From G963665085 sp963665085 (GTDB lineage: Bacteria; Bacteroidota; Bacteroidia; Bacteroidales; JAAAOM01), in NCBI GenBank assembly GCA_963665085.2, contig CAXXXS010000002.1:744001-808000 (forward strand): a stretch of 64,000 nucleotides of DNA, read 5' to 3'. Positions 51,826-61,023 of the stretch are shown one piece after another (position 1 is the first letter of the stretch; each line of letters begins with the position of its first letter). Made by a program: the position numbers and the translations under genes. Below the pieces are notes generated by a model. That model was not told the origin of the DNA. It saw only the letters and a program-made list of their open reading frames with translations, and did not search any database.

Positions 51826-53568
51826 TCAACCTTCTGGACCTAACATCACTTCTGAAACAGAAGCTCCGGTAGGAACCATTGGAAACACATTATCTTCTCG
51901 TTCTATCTCAACTTCAAGCAAATAGGGACCATTATGTTCCAGCATCTTTTTAACCCCATTATCAAGTTCCTCCCGAACTTTTACCCTCGTTGCTTTAATA
52001 CCGAAACCATCTGCAAGTTTAATAAAATCAGGATTAATTAATTCGGTTGAAGAATATCTCTTGTCGAAAAACAACTCCTGCCATTGACGAACCATTCCTA
52101 AGAACCGGTTATTTAGAATAACTATCTTAACAGCAATTTCAGATTGGAACATGGTCCCCAACTCCTGCATTGTCATCTGAAAGCCACCATCACCAGTTAT
52201 AGCAACAACAGTTTTGTCTGGTTGTCCCATTTTTGCCCCCATTGATGCAGGCAAACCAAATCCCATAGTTCCTAAACCTCCAGATGTAACATTACACCTT
52301 GTATTATTAAATTTAAAATATCTGGTCGATATCATCTGATGTTGACCAACATCTGTAACTAAAATCGCTTCTCCTTTTGTTTGTTCTGTAATTCTACGAA
52401 CAACTTCAGCCATTGTCAGTCCATCCTTCTCAGGATAAAGCTCAGGTTTAATTACTTTTTCGTATTCTTCTTTGTAAGCCGCATCAAACTCAGACAACCA
52501 ACTTTCGTATGTTTTTTTCTCAATTTTATCTGTTAATGCGGGTAATGTATCTTTTACATCCCCTAAAACAGCAACTTCAACCTTAACATTCTTATTAATC
52601 TCTGCCGGATCGATTTCCAGGTGAATAACTTTTGCCTGTTTTGCATACCTGGAAAGATCTCCGGTTACCCTGTCATCAAAACGCATTCCGATGGCAATTA
52701 ATACATCACATTCGTTTGTTTTGATATTTGGTCCATAATTCCCGTGCATCCCCAGCATTCCAACGTTTTGCGGATGCTCAGAAGGTAATGCAGAAACCCC
52801 TAGGATTGTCCAGGCTGCCGGAATCCCAGATTTATCTAAAAATGATAACATCTCTTTTTCTGCATTCCCAAGAATTACTCCCTGACCAACAAGAGCCAAA
52901 GGTTTTTTAGCTGCATTAATCAATTTTGCAGCATCTTCAACAGACTCTGTCTTTACTTTTGTTTTTGGCCTGTAGCTACGGATATAATTACACTTCTCAT
53001 ATTCAAAATCTAATTTTCCGAACTGTGCATCTTTTGCTATATCAACAACAACAGGTCCTGGCCTGCCTGATTTAGCGATGTAGAATGCTTTTGCTATTGC
53101 AGCAGGAATATCCTGTGGTTTTGTAACTAACACATTCCATTTTGTAATAGGCATCGTAATCCCTACAAAATCTGTTTCCTGAAAAGCGTCTGTACCAAGC
53201 AATGGTGATGAAACCTGTCCTGAAATACAGACCATCGGGGTTGAATCAACCATTGCATCAGCAATTCCTGTTACTAGGTTTGTTGCACCCGGACCCGATG
53301 TCACCATACAAACTCCAACTTTACCTGTTACTCTTGCATACCCCTGAGCTGCATGAGCTGCTCCTTGTTCATGGCGGGTTAAGATATGTTTTAACTTATC
53401 TTGAAACCCCATCAATGCATCATAAACTGGCATGATGGCCCCACCCGGATAACCAAATATGGTATCAACGCCTTCCTCTAAAAGTGAAAGTAAAACAGCT
53501 TCAGAACCTGTTACTTGTCTTTTAGCCTCAGTACTATTTCCTTTGATTTCCTGCGTTTGTGTATCCAT
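51826..53568 (-). CDS. ilvB: Acetolactate synthase large subunit
   Basis: The catalytic TPP- and FAD-dependent subunit, 580 residues. The N-terminal Glu-containing EEGVDTIFGYPGGAIMPVYD, LTRHEQGAAHAAQGYARVTG with the catalytic Glu, the FAD region ECDVLIAIGMRFDDRVTGDL, and the TPP motif AITGDGGFQMTMQELGTM followed by NNRFLGMVRQWQEL are all present. It lies 41 nt after ilvD and 118 nt before ilvN. Confidence 0.97.
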   Translation of the reverse strand: MDTQTQEIKGNSTEAKRQVTGSEAVLLSLLEEGVDTIFGYPGGAIMPVYDALMGFQDKLKHILTRHEQGAAHAAQGYARVTGKVGVCMVTSGPGATNLVTGIADAMVDSTPMVCISGQVSSPLLGTDAFQETDFVGITMPITKWNVLVTKPQDIPAAIAKAFYIAKSGRPGPVVVDIAKDAQFGKLDFEYEKCNYIRSYRPKTKVKTESVEDAAKLINAAKKPLALVGQGVILGNAEKEMLSFLDKSGIPAAWTILGVSALPSEHPQNVGMLGMHGNYGPNIKTNECDVLIAIGMRFDDRVTGDLSRYAKQAKVIHLEIDPAEINKNVKVEVAVLGDVKDTLPALTDKIEKKTYESWLSEFDAAYKEEYEKVIKPELYPEKDGLTMAEVVRRITEQTKGEAILVTDVGQHQMISTRYFKFNNTRCNVTSGGLGTMGFGLPASMGAKMGQPDKTVVAITGDGGFQMTMQELGTMFQSEIAVKIVILNNRFLGMVRQWQELFFDKRYSSTELINPDFIKLADGFGIKATRVKVREELDNGVKKMLEHNGPYLLEVEIEREDNVFPMVPTGASVSEVMLGPEG

Positions 53569-53608
53569 AATATATTGAATTTTCGATAGTTATTCTAGAT
53601 TATAAAAA

Positions 53609-55435
53609 TTAAATAATTCGTACAGCCCCTTTATCCGCTGAAGAAACAAGACTTGCATAAGCTTTTAATGCTTTTGATATATTTCTTTCTCTTCCTGCAG
53701 GTTGGAACGCTTTATCTCCTTTGGCAAGTTCTTCCTGCCTTCTTTTTTCCAATTCTTCATCAGAAAGTTTAACATTAATTTTTCGCTCTGATATTTTAAT
53801 TTCGATAATATCCCCATCACGGACTAACCCTACGGCACCACCTGCTGCAGCCTCGGGCGAAATATGCCCGATTGATAAGCCGGATGTGCCTCCGGAAAAC
53901 CTCCCGTCCGTAATTAATGCGCATTCTTTACCTAATCCTTTAGATTTTATATATGATGTTGGATATAACATCTCCTGCATTCCCGGACCGCCTTTAGGCC
54001 CTTCATACTGGATTACAACAACATCTCCTGATTCAACTCTACCATCAAGAATACCGTCACAAGCATCTTCCTGCGACACAAATACTTTTGCTTTTCCAGA
54101 GAAATTAAAAATTGATTCATCAACACCTGCTGTTTTTACCACACAACCATCTTCAGCTATATTTCCATATAAAACAGCCAGGCCACCATCTACGTTGTAA
54201 CAATGCTCCATATCCCTGATACAACCTTTTGCACGATCTAAATCAAGCTCTTTATATGTATTAATCTGAGATCCCATTCTAAGGTTTTTTATTCCCGCAG
54301 GGGCACTTTTGTATATTTCTTCCGCCTCACTATCAATACTTCCTTTTGTAACATCGTATTTCTCCAGAGCTTCGCCAAGGGTAAGTCCATCAACACGCTT
54401 TACAGAAGGTTCTAACAAACCGCCTCTGCTAAGTTCTGCAAGAATCCCTAAAATTCCTCCTGCCTTATTTACATCTTCAATGTGATAATTTGAATTAGGT
54501 GCAACTTTAGATAAAACAGGGACTTTCCTTGATAGTTCATCTATATCTTTTAACGTAAAATCCACCTCTGCTTCACTTGCTATTGCAAGGATATGTAAAA
54601 CCGTATTTGTTGAGCCTCCCATGGCAATATCGAGAGCCATAGAATTTCTAAATGCATCACGTGTTGCTATTGAACGTGGTAAAACACTTGTATCTCCTTC
54701 TTCGTAGTATTTCTTTGTTATATTAACGATTTGCTTTGCAGCTTTTTCGAATAGCTTTATCCTGTTTGCATGTGTTGCAACAATAGTTCCATTACCCGCT
54801 AAAGCAAGACCAATTGCTTCGTTAAGACAATTCATAGAATTTGCCGTAAACATTCCCGAGCATGAACCGCAAGTTGGACAGGCTTCTTGTTCTATTACAG
54901 AAAGTTCCTTATCGCTAACTTTATCATCGGCAGCCATAACCATTGCATCGATCAAGTCATACTTCCTATCACCAACAATTCCCGCTTCCATAGGTCCGCC
55001 AGACACAAAAATAGTTGGGATATTTAATCTCATTGCTGCCATTAGCATACCTGGAGTAATCTTGTCGCAATTGCTAATACATACCAAAGCATCAGCTTTA
55101 TGAGCATTTACCATATATTCAACACTATCGGCGATAACATCACGAGAAGGTAGTGAGTAAAGCATTCCATCATGCCCCATTGCGATACCATCATCTACAG
55201 CAATGGTATTAAACTCAGCCGCATAACATCCTTCGGCTTCTATAATTCCCTTCACTTTTTGTCCTATTTCATGTAGATGGGTATGCCCCGGAACAAACTG
55301 TGTAAATGAATTTGCAATAGCGATAATTGGTTTTCCGAATTGACTTTCTTTCATTCCGTTAGCACGCCAGAGACTACGTGCACCAGCCATTCTTCTTCCT
55401 TCTGTGTTGATCGAACTTCTTAATGGTATTTTCAT
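53609..55435 (-). CDS. ilvD: Dihydroxy-acid dehydratase
   Basis: The third enzyme of isoleucine and valine synthesis, with an Fe-S cluster and Mg. 608 residues. Cluster and metal ligands are in AVDDGIAMGHDGMLYSLPSR, CISNCDKITPGMLMAAMRL and ACPTCGSCSGMFTANSMNCL. The catalytic region near the C-terminus is ALITDGRFSGGTSGLSIGHI. It is the first enzyme gene of the unit and lies behind a leader peptide and attenuator-like hairpin. Confidence 0.97.
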   Translation of the reverse strand: MKIPLRSSINTEGRRMAGARSLWRANGMKESQFGKPIIAIANSFTQFVPGHTHLHEIGQKVKGIIEAEGCYAAEFNTIAVDDGIAMGHDGMLYSLPSRDVIADSVEYMVNAHKADALVCISNCDKITPGMLMAAMRLNIPTIFVSGGPMEAGIVGDRKYDLIDAMVMAADDKVSDKELSVIEQEACPTCGSCSGMFTANSMNCLNEAIGLALAGNGTIVATHANRIKLFEKAAKQIVNITKKYYEEGDTSVLPRSIATRDAFRNSMALDIAMGGSTNTVLHILAIASEAEVDFTLKDIDELSRKVPVLSKVAPNSNYHIEDVNKAGGILGILAELSRGGLLEPSVKRVDGLTLGEALEKYDVTKGSIDSEAEEIYKSAPAGIKNLRMGSQINTYKELDLDRAKGCIRDMEHCYNVDGGLAVLYGNIAEDGCVVKTAGVDESIFNFSGKAKVFVSQEDACDGILDGRVESGDVVVIQYEGPKGGPGMQEMLYPTSYIKSKGLGKECALITDGRFSGGTSGLSIGHISPEAAAGGAVGLVRDGDIIEIKISERKINVKLSDEELEKRRQEELAKGDKAFQPAGRERNISKALKAYASLVSSADKGAVRII

Positions 55436-55456
55436 TTGTTAACTTTTTAAAACTAA

Positions 55457-55486
55457 GAAAGCCATCCGCTAAGGCGGATGGCTTTC
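55457..55486 (-). terminator. Attenuator hairpin in front of ilvD
   Basis: A perfect 13-bp stem GAAAGCCATCCGC with GCGGATGGCTTTC and a 4-nt loop, followed on the minus strand by TTAGTTTT. It lies 32 nt after the ilv leader peptide stop and 22 nt before the ilvD start. GATGG just upstream (about 55511-55515) could pair with CCATC of the stem as a competing structure; this is inference. Confidence 0.8.
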
Positions 55487-55517
55487 GATTAATATCTTAG
55501 ATTTTAACAATCCATCA

Positions 55518-55583
55518 TCACCTTAGTTTTGAAAAACTAATCACGACTAAAATGACGAGGACGATGTTATTAATCAATTTCAT
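55518..55583 (-). CDS. ilv operon leader peptide
   Basis: A 21-residue frame from ATG 55583 to TGA 55520-55518. After MKLINN it reads IVLVILVVI, so 10 of the first 15 residues are Ile, Leu or Val. Such runs let ribosomes stall when charged branched-chain tRNAs are scarce, controlling the terminator hairpin downstream. Position, composition and the hairpin at 55457-55486 together support attenuation. There is no family match for so short a peptide; the symbol is left empty. Confidence 0.8.
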   Translation of the reverse strand: MKLINNIVLVILVVISFSKLR

Positions 55584-55667
55584 TACTTTTCAATTTTCTC
55601 GGACAAATATAGATAATAATTATATAAATAAAAACATAAGAATCGAAAAAATGATTTTTAGCAGGTT

Positions 55668-56435
55668 TTATCCTTTCCAAAATGAAACCATCATATCATT
55701 CCTTGTAAGTCTATATTCATCTATTATTTCATCGTTTATAGTATTTAAATAATTATCTTCTTTTACTAAAAAACCTGCTTTTTTTATAAGTTCCGGATAA
55801 TCTCTGCCAAACACACGAACATGATCGTATTGCCCAAATAATTTTTCTCTTTCCTTTGGATCCGTAATTGAAAGATCTTCATATGTCTTTTCCCTGTCCA
55901 TTTCTATTGGCACCTGTAAAATAGCATAACCTCCCAACTTTAACACTCTTTTAATTTCTGAAAGTGCTTTGGATAAATCTGCTACATGTTCTAAAACATG
56001 ATTGCATATTACTACATCAAAAGTTTCATTTTTAAAAGGTAGTTCCTGAATATCGGCTTTCACATCTGCAATGGGCGATTCCAAATCAACAGTAGTATAA
56101 TCCAGGTTTTGCATTTTTCTGAATCGCTCTAAAAAACATTGTTCCGGAGCAACATGCATAACCTTTAGCTGATTATTAAAAAAAGTTGTTTTTTCTTTCA
56201 GGTACAACCACAATAACCGGTGTCTTTCTAACGACAAACAATTTGGGCACAACACATTTTCCCTTACTTTTCCATATCCATAAGGCATCAGCTTTCTGAA
56301 TCTTCTTTCGCAAACAGCACAATAATATTTATCTCCCTTATAAAAAACGGATGTAAATAAACGCACAACATAGCTAAGGCGTATTAAATATTTTCTAGGA
56401 ACTATCTTAAGAAAAAACTGAATTATCTTTTTCAT
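55668..56435 (-). CDS. Class I SAM-dependent methyltransferase with zinc-ribbon-like N-terminus
   Basis: The 255-residue protein carries CAVCERRFRKLMPYGYGKV and CPNCLSLERHRLLWLYLKE (about residues 39-75), a pair of CxxC motifs that probably bind zinc. A methyltransferase domain of the Methyltransf_11 type follows: LKVMHVAPEQCFLERF, VKADIQELPFKNETFDVVIC and HVLEHVADLSKALSEIKRVL. The substrate is unknown; relatives occur in glycan or lipid pathways. It is divergent from the VOC gene. Confidence 0.88.
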   Translation of the reverse strand: MKKIIQFFLKIVPRKYLIRLSYVVRLFTSVFYKGDKYYCAVCERRFRKLMPYGYGKVRENVLCPNCLSLERHRLLWLYLKEKTTFFNNQLKVMHVAPEQCFLERFRKMQNLDYTTVDLESPIADVKADIQELPFKNETFDVVICNHVLEHVADLSKALSEIKRVLKLGGYAILQVPIEMDREKTYEDLSITDPKEREKLFGQYDHVRVFGRDYPELIKKAGFLVKEDNYLNTINDEIIDEYRLTRNDMMVSFWKG

Positions 56436-56551
56436 GAATAAAATACTTCTTTAAAACACAAAAGTAGTAAGTAATTCTTTTTTGAGTGCTTATTAAAAAT
56501 CTTTACTTTCGTATCTTCAAAAATAAAAGTTTAATTTAAATATAACATAAA

Positions 56552-57013
56552 ATGGAAAGACCATTCAAAGTATTGGGTATTCAGCAAGTTGCTATTGGAG
56601 GTGAAGACAAATCAAAATTAAAAAATTTCTGGGTTGATATCATGGGATTCAACATGGAGCATAGCTTCCAGAGCGAAAAAGAAAATGTTGACGAGGATGT
56701 ATTGAGCATCGGAGAAGGTGCATTCAAAGTTGAGCTTGACATTATGCAACCTCTTGATATCGAGAAAAAACCTAAAGTTCACGAACCTAAATTAAACCAC
56801 ATCGGTCTTTGGATTGATGATCTACCAGCAGCGGTAAAATGGTTAGGCGAACAAGGTGTTAGATTTACCCCAGGAGGAATCAGAAAAGGAGCTTCAGGAT
56901 ATGATATCTGCTTTGTTCATCCTAAAGGAAACGAAGAGTTCCCATTATGCTCAGAAGGTGTTTTATTGGAACTAGTTCAAGCACCAGAGGAAGTTATTAA
57001 AGCGTTAAGCTAA
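56552..57013 (+). CDS. VOC-family (glyoxalase/dioxygenase superfamily) protein
   Basis: A 153-residue two-module VOC protein. The first module is IQQVAIGGEDKSKLKNFWVD, and the second LNHIGLWIDDLPAAVKWLGE, with His and Glu residues for metal (PKLNHIG and GVLLELVQAPEE). It resembles lactoylglutathione lyase and methylmalonyl-CoA epimerase, without deciding features. Codon usage is regular and the gene is followed by a strong terminator, as for well-expressed genes. Confidence 0.85.
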   Translation: MERPFKVLGIQQVAIGGEDKSKLKNFWVDIMGFNMEHSFQSEKENVDEDVLSIGEGAFKVELDIMQPLDIEKKPKVHEPKLNHIGLWIDDLPAAVKWLGEQGVRFTPGGIRKGASGYDICFVHPKGNEEFPLCSEGVLLELVQAPEEVIKALS

Positions 57014-57033
57014 GATAATATACAGACTCTTAG

Positions 57034-57069
57034 AAAAAGTGAATGAGAAAATCGTTCACTTTTTTTTAT
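57034..57069 (+). terminator. Intrinsic terminator after the VOC gene
   Basis: Stem AAAAAGTGAA (57034-57043) with TTCACTTTTT (57055-57064), followed by TTTATTTT. Arms and T-run lie 20 nt after the stop codon. Confidence 0.85.
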
Positions 57070-57209
57070 TTTATCACACTAACCAAGCATTCACCTATTC
57101 TAAGAAGAATATTTTTCATAAACTGTTAATTAGAGATTTTTTGAGATTAGAAGTTTTCATAAAATGGTAAAACCAAATGCCCATTTATGAAAATTTTGAA
57201 ATGAAAAAA

Positions 57210-57307
57210 GGGTAAGCTACTTACATCGCGCCGCTACAACTACCTACCCTTGCTTCCTTCCGGACCTGGGGGAGTTCAGTAGGAGCTGGCCGTATAAGAC
57301 TTACCCC
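57210..57307 (-). ncRNA. ffs: Signal recognition particle RNA, small bacterial type
   Basis: On the minus strand the hallmark domain IV sequence CAGGTCCGGAAGGAAGCA is present with its GGAA tetraloop. Ends GGGGTAAG and CTTACCC close the molecule as a single long hairpin of about 98 nt. A T-rich stretch (TTTTTTC) follows on the minus strand. It binds Ffh in co-translational targeting. The exact ends are by hand and could be off by a few nt. Confidence 0.92.
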
Positions 57308-57431
57308 GAACAGCAAAAATAGAAACTTTTATAAACTTAACAAAAGCTTAACGTAATTCTTTTTCTATTTTATTCGTATTACCTTAAAAACCTTATATTT
57401 GCCGAGCTTAATAAATTTGTTATTATTCTTT

Positions 57432-57995
57432 ATGGACAACAAAAAGATTTTCTGGAAAAATGCAATGAATTACGGAGCCATCCTTGGCGCAATAACTGTA
57501 GGACTGACTCTTATCTTCTATCTCACTAATTTTAAACCAATAAACTGGGTGAAAAATATAAGTTTTGTGTTTTTTATTTATTATGGAACAAAAATACTTC
57601 GAGACAAATATTATGGCGGTTTTATAACCTACAATAAAGCCGTAGGATCTGGAACAATGATTTCAATTTATGCAGGTATTATACTTTCATTTTTTTCTTT
57701 TATACTACTGAATTATATAGCTCCTGAGTTAAAAGAAGAAACAATGCGTGTTATGGAAGAAGAACTTCTTAACAGGGGTATGTCTGAAGATGAAGTAGAA
57801 TTGTTTGTTAGCGCCCAGGATAGTTTATCGAATCCAATTGTTGTTATGTTTTCCGGGATATTTGGATATTCAATAATAGGATTGGTCATCTCCTTATTTA
57901 CATCCATATTTTTAAAAGTAGAACCAAATCCTTTTCAAAATATTGGAAATGATGATTCCGAAAACAACTCAACAAATCAAATTTCAGAACAATAA
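57432..57995 (+). CDS. DUF4199 membrane protein
   Basis: A 187-residue inner-membrane protein with four hydrophobic segments. The start MDNKKIFWKNAMNYGAILGA and the central KAVGSGTMISIYAGIILSFF are typical of DUF4199, a Bacteroidota family. The loop EELLNRGMSEDEVELF is also normal. Its role is unknown. ATG 57432 replaces a TTG 33 nt upstream. It precedes the glycosyltransferase gene by 3 nt, an arrangement seen often in the phylum. Confidence 0.88.
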   Translation: MDNKKIFWKNAMNYGAILGAITVGLTLIFYLTNFKPINWVKNISFVFFIYYGTKILRDKYYGGFITYNKAVGSGTMISIYAGIILSFFSFILLNYIAPELKEETMRVMEEELLNRGMSEDEVELFVSAQDSLSNPIVVMFSGIFGYSIIGLVISLFTSIFLKVEPNPFQNIGNDDSENNSTNQISEQ

Positions 57996-57998
57996 AAA

Positions 57999-58946
57999 AT
58001 GGATATATCAATAGTAGTACCGTTATTTAATGAAGAAGAGTCTCTAAGCGAACTCGTTGATTGGATAAACAGATCATTAGGTACAAACTATACATACGAA
58101 ATTTTATTAATAGACGATGGAAGTAATGATACTTCCTGGTCTGTTATTGAGAAACTAAAGTCTGCCGACGATAAAGTAAAAGGCATAAAATTTCAAAGAA
58201 ATTACGGAAAATCTGCAGCTCTTTTTGTTGGCTTTAAAGAAGCCCAGGGGGATATTGTTGTTACCATGGACGCAGACTTACAAGATTCACCGGAAGAAGT
58301 TCCTGAGCTATATCGGATGATTAAAGAAGATGGTTACGACCTTGTTTCCGGTTGGAAAAAGAAACGTCACGATCCGGTTCTCTCTAAAAATCTCCCCAGC
58401 AAATTTTATAACTGGTCTGCCCGCAAGATGACAGGTATAAAACTCCATGATTTTAATTGCGGAATTAAAGCATATAAACGCCAGGTAGTAAAAAGCATTG
58501 AAGTTTATGGTGAGATGCACCGATACATACCTGTTCTGGCAAAATGGGCGGGTTTCAAAAAAATAGGTGAAAAAATAGTGGTTCATCAGGAACGAAAATA
58601 TGGAGACACAAAATTTGGAATAGAACGATTTATTCGTGGGCCTCTCGATCTACTTTCCGTTATGTTTATGGGCAAATTTAGCAAACGCCCCATGCACCTT
58701 TTTGGTATGCTGGGTACATTAATGTTCGCCATCGGTTTTATATCTGCTTTATTTGTTGGAATGAAAAAATTATACCTTTTAAAAATTGGTGCCCCGACAA
58801 ATCTTGTAACCGAGAGTCCTTATTTTTATATTTCTTTAGTCACCATGATACTTGGGACACAATTATTTCTAGCCGGTTTTCTGGGGGAATTAATCTCCAG
58901 GAATTCTACAGTAAGGAATAATTATCTCATAGAAAAAATAATTTAG
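57999..58946 (+). CDS. GT2 glycosyltransferase with C-terminal membrane helices (GtrB/DPM-like)
   Basis: The 315-residue enzyme transfers sugar from a nucleotide sugar to a lipid carrier, as polyprenyl-phosphate glycosyltransferases do. Motifs: VVPLFNEEESLSELVDW, LIDDGSNDTSW, VVTMDADLQDSPEEVPELY (DxD-like DAD), and the acceptor-site GFKKIGEKIVVHQERKYG. Two helices follow in LFGMLGTLMFAIGFISALFV and YFYISLVTMILGTQLFLAGF. It is coupled to the next GT2 gene (no gap). Confidence 0.93.
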   Translation: MDISIVVPLFNEEESLSELVDWINRSLGTNYTYEILLIDDGSNDTSWSVIEKLKSADDKVKGIKFQRNYGKSAALFVGFKEAQGDIVVTMDADLQDSPEEVPELYRMIKEDGYDLVSGWKKKRHDPVLSKNLPSKFYNWSARKMTGIKLHDFNCGIKAYKRQVVKSIEVYGEMHRYIPVLAKWAGFKKIGEKIVVHQERKYGDTKFGIERFIRGPLDLLSVMFMGKFSKRPMHLFGMLGTLMFAIGFISALFVGMKKLYLLKIGAPTNLVTESPYFYISLVTMILGTQLFLAGFLGELISRNSTVRNNYLIEKII

Positions 58947-59951
58947 ATGCTTCAGTTTTCGATAATTGTACCCGTTTACAACAGACCTGACGAAATAGAA
59001 GAACTACTCGATAGTTTAGTAAAACAATCCAATAAAGATTTTGAACTTATTGTTGTAGAAGATGGCTCTACCATTAAATGTGAAGATATTGTTGAGAGCT
59101 TTAAAGACAAACTGAATGTAAAATATTTCTATAAGGAAAATGAAAAACCTGCTATTGCCCGAAATTTCGGAATGAGCAAAGCCAGTGGTAATTATTTCCT
59201 TTTTTTTGATTCAGATTGTATTCTTCCTGATAACTACATGGGATTAATTCATCATGAATTAAAAATAGATTATGTTGATGCATATGGTGGTCCTGATAAT
59301 GCGCATCCTTCATTCACTACCATACAAAAAGCGATAAATTACTCCATGACCTCCGTTGTTACAACCGGAGGCATACGCGGTTCTGCTGAAAAAATAGATA
59401 AATTTTATCCCAGAAGTTTCAATCTAGGTCTATCGAAAGAAGTATACGAAAAGACCGGAGGTTTTCCTATAACAAAGATGCACCCTGGAGAAGACATGGT
59501 TTTAGCTATTGAAATAATTAAACGTGGGTACAGAACCCGTTTGGTTAAAAATGCATTTGTATATCATAAAAGAAGGACAAACCTCAAACAATTCTATCGA
59601 CAGGTTTATAAGTTTGGGAAAACCCGCGTAATTATGTCGAAAGTTTATCCTGATACATTTAAAATATTTTTTATATTCCCTACCCTGTTTGTTTTGGGAT
59701 GTTTATTTTTAATTTTGATGTCATTCCTGTCAATTTATTTTCTTGCTCCCATAGCAATTTTCACGGTCGCAGTCTTTTTAGAATCATTGGTTAAAAATAA
59801 ATCCTTAACAGTTGCAATTATTTCTGTAGTCACGACTGTTACACAAATGTTGGGATATGGAGTAGGATTTTTAAAAACAGCTATTGAGGTTCATTTATTA
59901 AAAAAAGATGAATACGGCGTATTCTCGAAACCTTTCTATAATCAAAACTAA
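58947..59951 (+). CDS. GT2 glycosyltransferase with C-terminal membrane segment
   Basis: A 334-residue glycosyltransferase. IIVPVYNRPDEIEELLDSL, VVEDGSTI, and YFLFFDSDCILPDNYMG give the A-fold with a DSD motif. GGFPITKMHPGEDMVLAIEI carries the ED catalytic region. Two hydrophobic segments from about residue 250 anchor it. It begins immediately after the stop of the previous gene and overlaps the convergent gmhB-like gene by 4 nt. Cell-envelope glycan synthesis is likely. Confidence 0.92.
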   Translation: MLQFSIIVPVYNRPDEIEELLDSLVKQSNKDFELIVVEDGSTIKCEDIVESFKDKLNVKYFYKENEKPAIARNFGMSKASGNYFLFFDSDCILPDNYMGLIHHELKIDYVDAYGGPDNAHPSFTTIQKAINYSMTSVVTTGGIRGSAEKIDKFYPRSFNLGLSKEVYEKTGGFPITKMHPGEDMVLAIEIIKRGYRTRLVKNAFVYHKRRTNLKQFYRQVYKFGKTRVIMSKVYPDTFKIFFIFPTLFVLGCLFLILMSFLSIYFLAPIAIFTVAVFLESLVKNKSLTVAIISVVTTVTQMLGYGVGFLKTAIEVHLLKKDEYGVFSKPFYNQN

Positions 59952-60517
59952 GATTTCAAAATAATCTTTACAGCTTCCAATAAATTTTCAGCAATAAAAT
60001 CAGGTTTTTCTGTGAAGCCTTTCGCCCCATGACCTGTTTGAACCCCAACAGTTTTACAACCAAAATCTTTTCCTGCTGTAATGTCTCTACTGCTATCTCC
60101 AATCATCCATGAGTTTGATTTATCAATATTAAAATCAATGGCTGCCATCTCAAATAATCCTGTTTTGGGTTTTCTACAATTACACTCTTTCAGGTATTTT
60201 GGATTTCCTGATTTTAATTTCAAATCAGGAAGATGCGGGCAATAATAAATAGCATCAATAACAGCCCCATCTTTTTTTAAGTCTTCTTTTAACCTTTCAT
60301 TTACTTGATTAACTTGCTCTACTGAACACATATTCCGGGCAATAGCAGACTGATTTGAAACAACAACAGATAGATATCCGGCCTCATTAATCATCTTGAT
60401 TGCTTCAGCGGAAAAGGGATATAACTCAATCTCATCAGGCTCGCTGATATAACTTCTTTCTACATTTATTACCCCATCCCTATCCAGAAAAATTGTTTTA
60501 AAAGAATCTTTGCCCAT
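59948..60517 (-). CDS. gmhB: D-glycero-D-manno-heptose-1,7-bisphosphate phosphatase-like (HAD-IIIA)
   Basis: A 189-residue HAD phosphatase. FLDRDGVINVERSYI holds the nucleophile Asp, VVSNQSAIARN is motif II, CPHLPDL and CNCRKPKTGLFEMAAIDF provide the zinc-binding Cys and motif III Lys, and WMIGDSSRDITAGKDFGCK is motif IV. It dephosphorylates heptose bisphosphate for LPS core synthesis; a related histidinol-phosphate role is possible. It is convergent with the glycosyltransferase and overlaps it by 4 nt. Confidence 0.88.
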   Translation of the reverse strand: MGKDSFKTIFLDRDGVINVERSYISEPDEIELYPFSAEAIKMINEAGYLSVVVSNQSAIARNMCSVEQVNQVNERLKEDLKKDGAVIDAIYYCPHLPDLKLKSGNPKYLKECNCRKPKTGLFEMAAIDFNIDKSNSWMIGDSSRDITAGKDFGCKTVGVQTGHGAKGFTEKPDFIAENLLEAVKIILKS

Positions 60518-60539
60518 TTAGAATAAAACCTGGTTATTA

Positions 60540-61004
60540 TTAATTCTGATTGCCTATCTTTTTTAATAATAAATCAGCAACCTTTTTATCGATTGGAAAG
60601 GTAAGCAATTCAACTAAAGATTCGTTAACATCAACCCATCGAAAAGACTGACAACCATTTTTTAGTTCCTCAAAATCAAAGGGTTTCTCTGATATTTTAA
60701 ATTGAATATTTTCTTTAAAGCGGGCAAAATAATAAATACTAAATAACTGGGCATTCTCGAAATACAATGCCTTTTGATAAAAATCTGTGGTATAAAAATG
60801 GCCTTCAACCTCAATTTCCTGTCCAAATTCTTCAATTGCCTCCCGCTTAAGACAATCAATGGTACCCTCTCCAAATTCTAAACCTCCTCCAGGAAACTTG
60901 GTCATTTTTGTATCCAGAAAATATTCATCAGATAGTAATACCTGACCTTTTTCATTAAAAAACAAACCATACACCCTGATAATAAATGATTTTTTCTCCA
61001 TCAT
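60540..61004 (-). CDS. Nudix hydrolase
   Basis: About 154 residues with a Nudix box at roughly residues 50-72, including GEGTIDCLKREAIEEFGQEI: the REAIEEFG core is complete. ATG 61004 or 61001 is preferred over 61034, which lies within the upstream gene. Substrate unknown; nucleoside diphosphate derivatives are usual. It lies 22 nt upstream of the gmhB-like gene and could be co-transcribed with it. Confidence 0.9.
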   Translation of the reverse strand: MMEKKSFIIRVYGLFFNEKGQVLLSDEYFLDTKMTKFPGGGLEFGEGTIDCLKREAIEEFGQEIEVEGHFYTTDFYQKALYFENAQLFSIYYFARFKENIQFKISEKPFDFEELKNGCQSFRWVDVNESLVELLTFPIDKKVADLLLKKIGNQN

Positions 61005-61023
61005 TCTAAAATAAACTTTGGAG

